In this document: piece after piece, positions 7,256-9,580 of the stretch
How the letters are laid out: each line of letters begins with the position of its first letter
Position numbering within the stretch: the stretch's first letter is position 1
NCBI GenBank assembly: GCA_021810175.1
Contig: JAJZJJ010000065.1
Span: 1-9,580, forward strand
Length of the DNA stretch: 9,580 bases
Source of the DNA: Acidobacteriota bacterium
Lineage (GTDB): Bacteria > Acidobacteriota > Terriglobia > Terriglobales > Acidobacteriaceae
Reading direction: 5' to 3'
The notes under the pieces: generated by a model
Database searches by the model: none
What the model saw: the letters and a program-made list of their open reading frames with translations, nothing else
What the model was told of the DNA's origin: nothing
Position numbers and translations under genes: made by a program

Positions 7256-8599
7256 TCAGATCATCGCCGGCTGCGTGATGAACACCTGCGTCGCCTCGCC
7301 GCCGGTAATGCTGTAGATCGCAAAGCGGCGGTACGTCTTCCCCCGCAGTTCGAACAGCAGGTCGCCCCGCCCGTTGCCCTGCGCGTCCACCGGACCGATC
7401 AGCTTCATCCGCGGCATTAGGTCCAGATCGTTGATGCTGGCAACGTGCTGCAGCAGGATCTGCGGATTCCCGTAAAAATCCGGCTGCGCCACAATCGTCA
7501 CATATCGTCCGCCGTACACCGGATCTTTCAGGCTCGTCCGCGCCGTCAGCACCATCGTCGCGCCGCCTCCCATGCTCAGCCCATACACCCGAAGCTGCTC
7601 GTCCTTGAGTACCGGAGCCTTCGGAGCCTCGGGCCTTTTCGCACTCGGCCGCGCTCCGCGTCGGCCCGCCTTCCGATCCTTCCCTCCGCTGGCCGCCTCA
7701 AGTTCCGCCTGCACCGCCGGAACCGTCGCCGCAATCGCCCTTTCTGCCACCAGTTCCAGATCCGCCTGCATCTTGGCCGCATCGTTCGGATTCGCCCACG
7801 AATACCCAAAAGTCTGCGTGCTGAGCGGCCCGGCTTCCGACACGGCAACCATCTGCTTCATGTCCGGCGGGAAACCCATCAGCGCCTCCGGCTTTTCCGC
7901 CTTCGGCTTGGAGCTTCCGTAGGACAGGAGAGGCCGGTTCGGATCGATGGCCACCCGCGGCGTCCGCGTCTCATCGTCCGACGACGGCTCACTCCCAAAT
8001 CTCGGACGATTCGGATCGACAGCAATCCGGTTCGTCGGCGGTCCCGACTCATTGCGCCGATGCAGCGTTGGCCCCGAATCCTTCCCCGCTTTATTTCCCT
8101 TCGGCGTCCGGTCGTCCGCCGGAACATGCGCGAAGTGCGGCTCGCCCGGCTTGGAGCTCGTGTTCCCGTACCGCACCCGGTAGACGTCCGTAGCCGATGG
8201 CTTCTTCATCTGCGCCATCTCCGTCAATGGCGCCTGGAACTTGCCCACTCCCACCCACCCATACGTGGTTTGTTCAGCCCCGCTCAGGTTAAAGAAGCCC
8301 TCCGACCTGCCGTCGCGCTCCAGTTCGTACTGCGTACCTCCCTGCACCGCCAGAGGTGCCGGCTGCGCCAGATATAATCCCGCCGGCTCATAGTGCCTGC
8401 CGTCCCATACCGCAATCGGCACCAGACGGCTCGCCTTGATGTGTTTCAGCGTGCCCGTGTATTCCAGAACTGCCGTGGCGCGCAGACGCGGCCCGCTGTT
8501 CGCCTGGCTCGTGTTAATGCGCCCCGGATACTGCGCCCACACCGGCGCAGCGCATGCCAGCACCACGGCTCCGAAAATTCCGCTCCAAACCCGTGACAT
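7256..8599 (-). CDS. Secreted protein of unknown function with DPNRP repeats
   Basis: I do not recognise a characterised family. The 447-residue product starts with a Sec signal peptide (hydrophobic 8-20, likely cleavage after A22 in VWAQ). Next comes a region of about 30-145 with Tyr/Gly-rich, beta-looking stretches, then a low-complexity Pro/Arg/Lys/Asp section (about 146-235) with two copies of R[IV]A[VI]DPNRP at 191-199 and 215-223, 24 residues apart. A helical, Ala-rich section (272-302), a basic linker (305-330) and a C-terminal domain follow. That domain includes RYVTIVAQPDFYGNPQILL and VDAQGNGRGDLLFELRG; the latter resembles FG-GAP/VCBS-type segments. The architecture suggests a periplasmic or surface protein. 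The gene is convergent with the efflux operon and divergent from the peroxiredoxin. The Shine-Dalgarno (GAGG, reverse complement of 8603-8606) is only 3 nt from the ATG, so the start is less sure than the frame. Function unknown. Confidence 0.8.
   Translation of the reverse strand: MSRVWSGIFGAVVLACAAPVWAQYPGRINTSQANSGPRLRATAVLEYTGTLKHIKASRLVPIAVWDGRHYEPAGLYLAQPAPLAVQGGTQYELERDGRSEGFFNLSGAEQTTYGWVGVGKFQAPLTEMAQMKKPSATDVYRVRYGNTSSKPGEPHFAHVPADDRTPKGNKAGKDSGPTLHRRNESGPPTNRIAVDPNRPRFGSEPSSDDETRTPRVAIDPNRPLLSYGSSKPKAEKPEALMGFPPDMKQMVAVSEAGPLSTQTFGYSWANPNDAAKMQADLELVAERAIAATVPAVQAELEAASGGKDRKAGRRGARPSAKRPEAPKAPVLKDEQLRVYGLSMGGGATMVLTARTSLKDPVYGGRYVTIVAQPDFYGNPQILLQHVASINDLDLMPRMKLIGPVDAQGNGRGDLLFELRGKTYRRFAIYSITGGEATQVFITQPAMI
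7931..8029 (-). repeat. Two coding repeats of R[IV]A[VI]DPNRP within the secreted protein
   Basis: The copies occupy 8003-8029 (RIAVDPNRP) and 7931-7957 (RVAIDPNRP), a 72-bp period. They are similar at the DNA level, both reading TTCGGATCGA on the + strand, with mostly synonymous or conservative differences. This indicates an old in-frame duplication kept under protein-level constraint. A possible third, degenerate unit is DSGPTLHRR at residues 174-182. The flanks are charged and Pro-rich, so this section is probably an extended linker or a short-motif binding array. Confidence 0.6.
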
Positions 8600-8623
8600 A
8601 ATCCTCGCCGCTACGAAACAATC

Positions 8624-8651
8624 TTAACGGGCCACCCATTCACATTACATC
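8624..8651 (+). promoter_or_regulatory. Weak candidate promoter for the peroxiredoxin gene
   Basis: The 77-bp divergent gap (8600-8676) must hold the start signals for both the peroxiredoxin and the secreted-protein gene. On the + strand TTAACG (8624-8629) and TACATC (8646-8651) are 16 bp apart and match the sigma70 boxes at only four and three positions. The stretch is more AT-rich than its surroundings. No OxyR- or PerR-like palindrome is obvious. The assignment rests mainly on position. Confidence 0.22.
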
Positions 8652-8676
8652 TCAGCTGCCGCCGGAGGCATCTCCC

Positions 8677-9144
8677 ATGCAAGTCAATGACAAAATCGCC
8701 GATTTCACCCTCCAGGACGACCAGGACCACACCGTCCACCTCAGCGACTACGCCGGAAAGCCTGTCGTTCTCTTCTTTTATCCCCGCGCAGATACCCCCG
8801 GCTGTACCATCGAAGCCTGCGGTTTCCGCGACCAGTTCAAAAAAATCCAGAACACCGGCGCTGTCGTCCTCGGCATCTCCCGCGACACCCCCAAAGCCCA
8901 GCGTAAGTTCCGCGAAAAGTACGACCTGCCCTACACCCTCCTTGCAGATGTAGACGAAACCGTCTGCAATCAGTTTGGCGTCATGAAGGAAAAGAACATG
9001 TACGGCAAAAAGGTCATGGGCATCGAACGCACCACCTTCCTCATCGGCCCCGACCAGCGCCTGCTCAAAACCTTCCCCAAAGTCAAACCCGAGGGCCACG
9101 CCGAAGAGGTGCTGGAAACACTCAGAGGCCTCCACGTAAAGTAG
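8677..9144 (+). CDS. bcp: Thioredoxin-dependent peroxiredoxin, Bcp/PrxQ type
   Basis: A 155-residue cytoplasmic thiol peroxidase that reduces hydrogen peroxide and organic hydroperoxides and is recycled by thioredoxin. Length matches the Bcp/PrxQ family (about 150-160). The active-site block PRADTPGCTIEACGFRD holds Thr40, peroxidatic Cys43 and, five residues on, resolving Cys48, the CxxxxC arrangement of atypical 2-Cys PrxQ enzymes. Arg118 (GIERTTFLI) completes the conserved Thr/Cys/Arg triad. Cys97 in VCNQFGV is also usual in the family. A strong Shine-Dalgarno GGAGG (8664-8668) lies 8 nt before the ATG, confirming the start. The stop TAG (9142-9144) directly abuts the ATG of the DNA glycosylase gene, so the two are probably cotranscribed and both deal with oxidative or chemical damage. 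Confidence 0.96.
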   Translation: MQVNDKIADFTLQDDQDHTVHLSDYAGKPVVLFFYPRADTPGCTIEACGFRDQFKKIQNTGAVVLGISRDTPKAQRKFREKYDLPYTLLADVDETVCNQFGVMKEKNMYGKKVMGIERTTFLIGPDQRLLKTFPKVKPEGHAEEVLETLRGLHVK

Positions 9145-9580
9145 ATGCCCCTGCCCGTCCTTCCCCGCGCCTTCTACCTCCGTCCGCCGGACGTGGTCGC
9201 GCGAGAGCTTCTCGGCAAGATTCTCGTCCGCCGGTACGAAGGCATCCGTCTCGCCGGCCGCATCGTGGAAGCCGAAGCCTACTTCGGCCTCAACGACCCC
9301 GCCGCTCACGCCTTCGCAGGCAAAACCCCGCGCAACGCCGTCCTCTTCGGTCCGCCAGGTTTTGCCTACGTCTACTTCATTTATGGCATGCACTTTTGCC
9401 TCAACATCTCCTGCGAACCTGAGGGCCAGGCTGGCTGCGTACTTCTCCGCGCCCTCGAACCCCTCGAAGGCATGGAAACGATGGCCGCCCTCCGCAAGCT
9501 CTCCTCCGGCGTCCATCCTCGCCTGCTCGCCTCCGGCCCCGGACGCCTCTGCCAGGCGCTCGGCATCACCCGCGAATCCC
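9145..9580 (+). CDS. Alkyladenine (3-methyladenine) DNA glycosylase, MPG/AAG family (3'-truncated)
   Basis: The first 145 residues of a base-excision repair enzyme are present; the frame is open to the window end and the C-terminal part (whole proteins are about 190-230 residues) is cut off. The product resembles human AAG/MPG: GRIVEAEAYFG aligns with the catalytic segment, placing the general base at Glu44 (human E125), with Tyr46 (Y127) and His55 (H136). Next come TPRN and YVYFIYGMHFCLN, with Tyr77, the intercalating Tyr80 (human Y162) and Asn87 (N169). LLRALEPLEGM and the SGPGRLCQALGI segment are further family signatures. The enzyme flips out and excises alkylated or deaminated purines such as 3-methyladenine and hypoxanthine. 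ATG 9145 follows the peroxiredoxin stop with no gap; the nearest AGAGG (9124-9128) is 16 nt away, so translation probably depends on coupling. It is unrelated to the E. coli AlkA and Tag folds. Confidence 0.95.
   Translation, partial: MPLPVLPRAFYLRPPDVVARELLGKILVRRYEGIRLAGRIVEAEAYFGLNDPAAHAFAGKTPRNAVLFGPPGFAYVYFIYGMHFCLNISCEPEGQAGCVLLRALEPLEGMETMAALRKLSSGVHPRLLASGPGRLCQALGITRES

Noticed and set aside
7228..7256. Possible bidirectional terminator between the convergent genes (AACT...AGTT and AGAT...ATCT pairs).
   Set aside because: The stem is only two interrupted 4-bp AT-rich segments with unequal internal loops, too weak for an intrinsic terminator.
7568..7582. GLSMG (residues 340-344) in the secreted protein fits the GxSxG nucleophile elbow of alpha/beta hydrolases.
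   Set aside because: The surroundings lack the expected strand-elbow-helix hydrophobic pattern, oxyanion segment and a plausible downstream Asp/His pair; the short motif is easily met by chance in a Gly/Ser-rich stretch.
8552..8556. Possible lipobox (VLAC, Cys16) in the signal peptide of the secreted protein.
   Set aside because: Leu at -2 is atypical and the hydrophobic core would be very short; cleavage after A22 (VWA then Q) fits a Sec signal peptidase I site better.
8611..9516. A 301-codon minus-strand open frame opposite the peroxiredoxin and glycosylase.
   Set aside because: The + strand encodes two proteins with intact catalytic motifs over the same bases; the minus-strand product has no recognisable features.

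Overview
The window is a compact, GC-rich bacterial stretch with strong C/G preference at third codon positions. Every reading frame assigned here is of bacterial type. The protein set suggests an Acidobacteriota (Terriglobia-like) genome: a DprE2-like reductase outside Actinobacteria, a permease-first RND efflux operon with tetR in front, and a secreted unknown protein with DPNRP repeats. That placement is inferred from family resemblance and not from a marker gene. I see no tRNA, rRNA, CRISPR array, insertion sequence, phage gene or origin.

Layout: (1) 2-460, the C-terminal 152 residues of a short-chain dehydrogenase/reductase resembling DprE2, cut by the window edge. (2) 461-619, an intergenic region with a TTGACG box and a perfect 10+10 bp palindrome directly before the next start; I see no clear terminator for the upstream gene. 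(3) 620-7229, a tightly packed four-gene operon on the + strand: TetR regulator, RND inner-membrane permease, periplasmic adaptor and outer-membrane lipoprotein channel. Junctions are a 6-nt gap, a 4-nt ATGA overlap and a 2-nt gap. (4) 7256-8599 on the - strand, a secreted protein of unknown function convergent with the efflux operon. (5) 8600-8676, a short divergent intergenic region. (6) 8677-9144, a Bcp/PrxQ-type peroxiredoxin whose stop codon directly abuts the start of (7) an alkyladenine (3-methyladenine) DNA glycosylase, truncated by the window end at 9580.

How the genes work together: the operon at 620-7229 encodes a complete tripartite exporter (inner-membrane pump, adaptor, outer-membrane duct). 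The regulator probably represses its own operon through the palindrome, so that an unknown ligand, presumably a toxic or lipophilic export substrate, relieves repression. The peroxiredoxin and DNA glycosylase form a small translationally adjacent pair for peroxide removal and repair of damaged bases. The SDR and the secreted protein have no evident link to these units.

Nothing here amounts to a clearly new biological system. The points most worth a second look are the exact operator palindrome, the replacement of the conserved transmembrane lysine of the RND proton relay by serine while the other relay residues are kept, and the repeat-bearing secreted protein.
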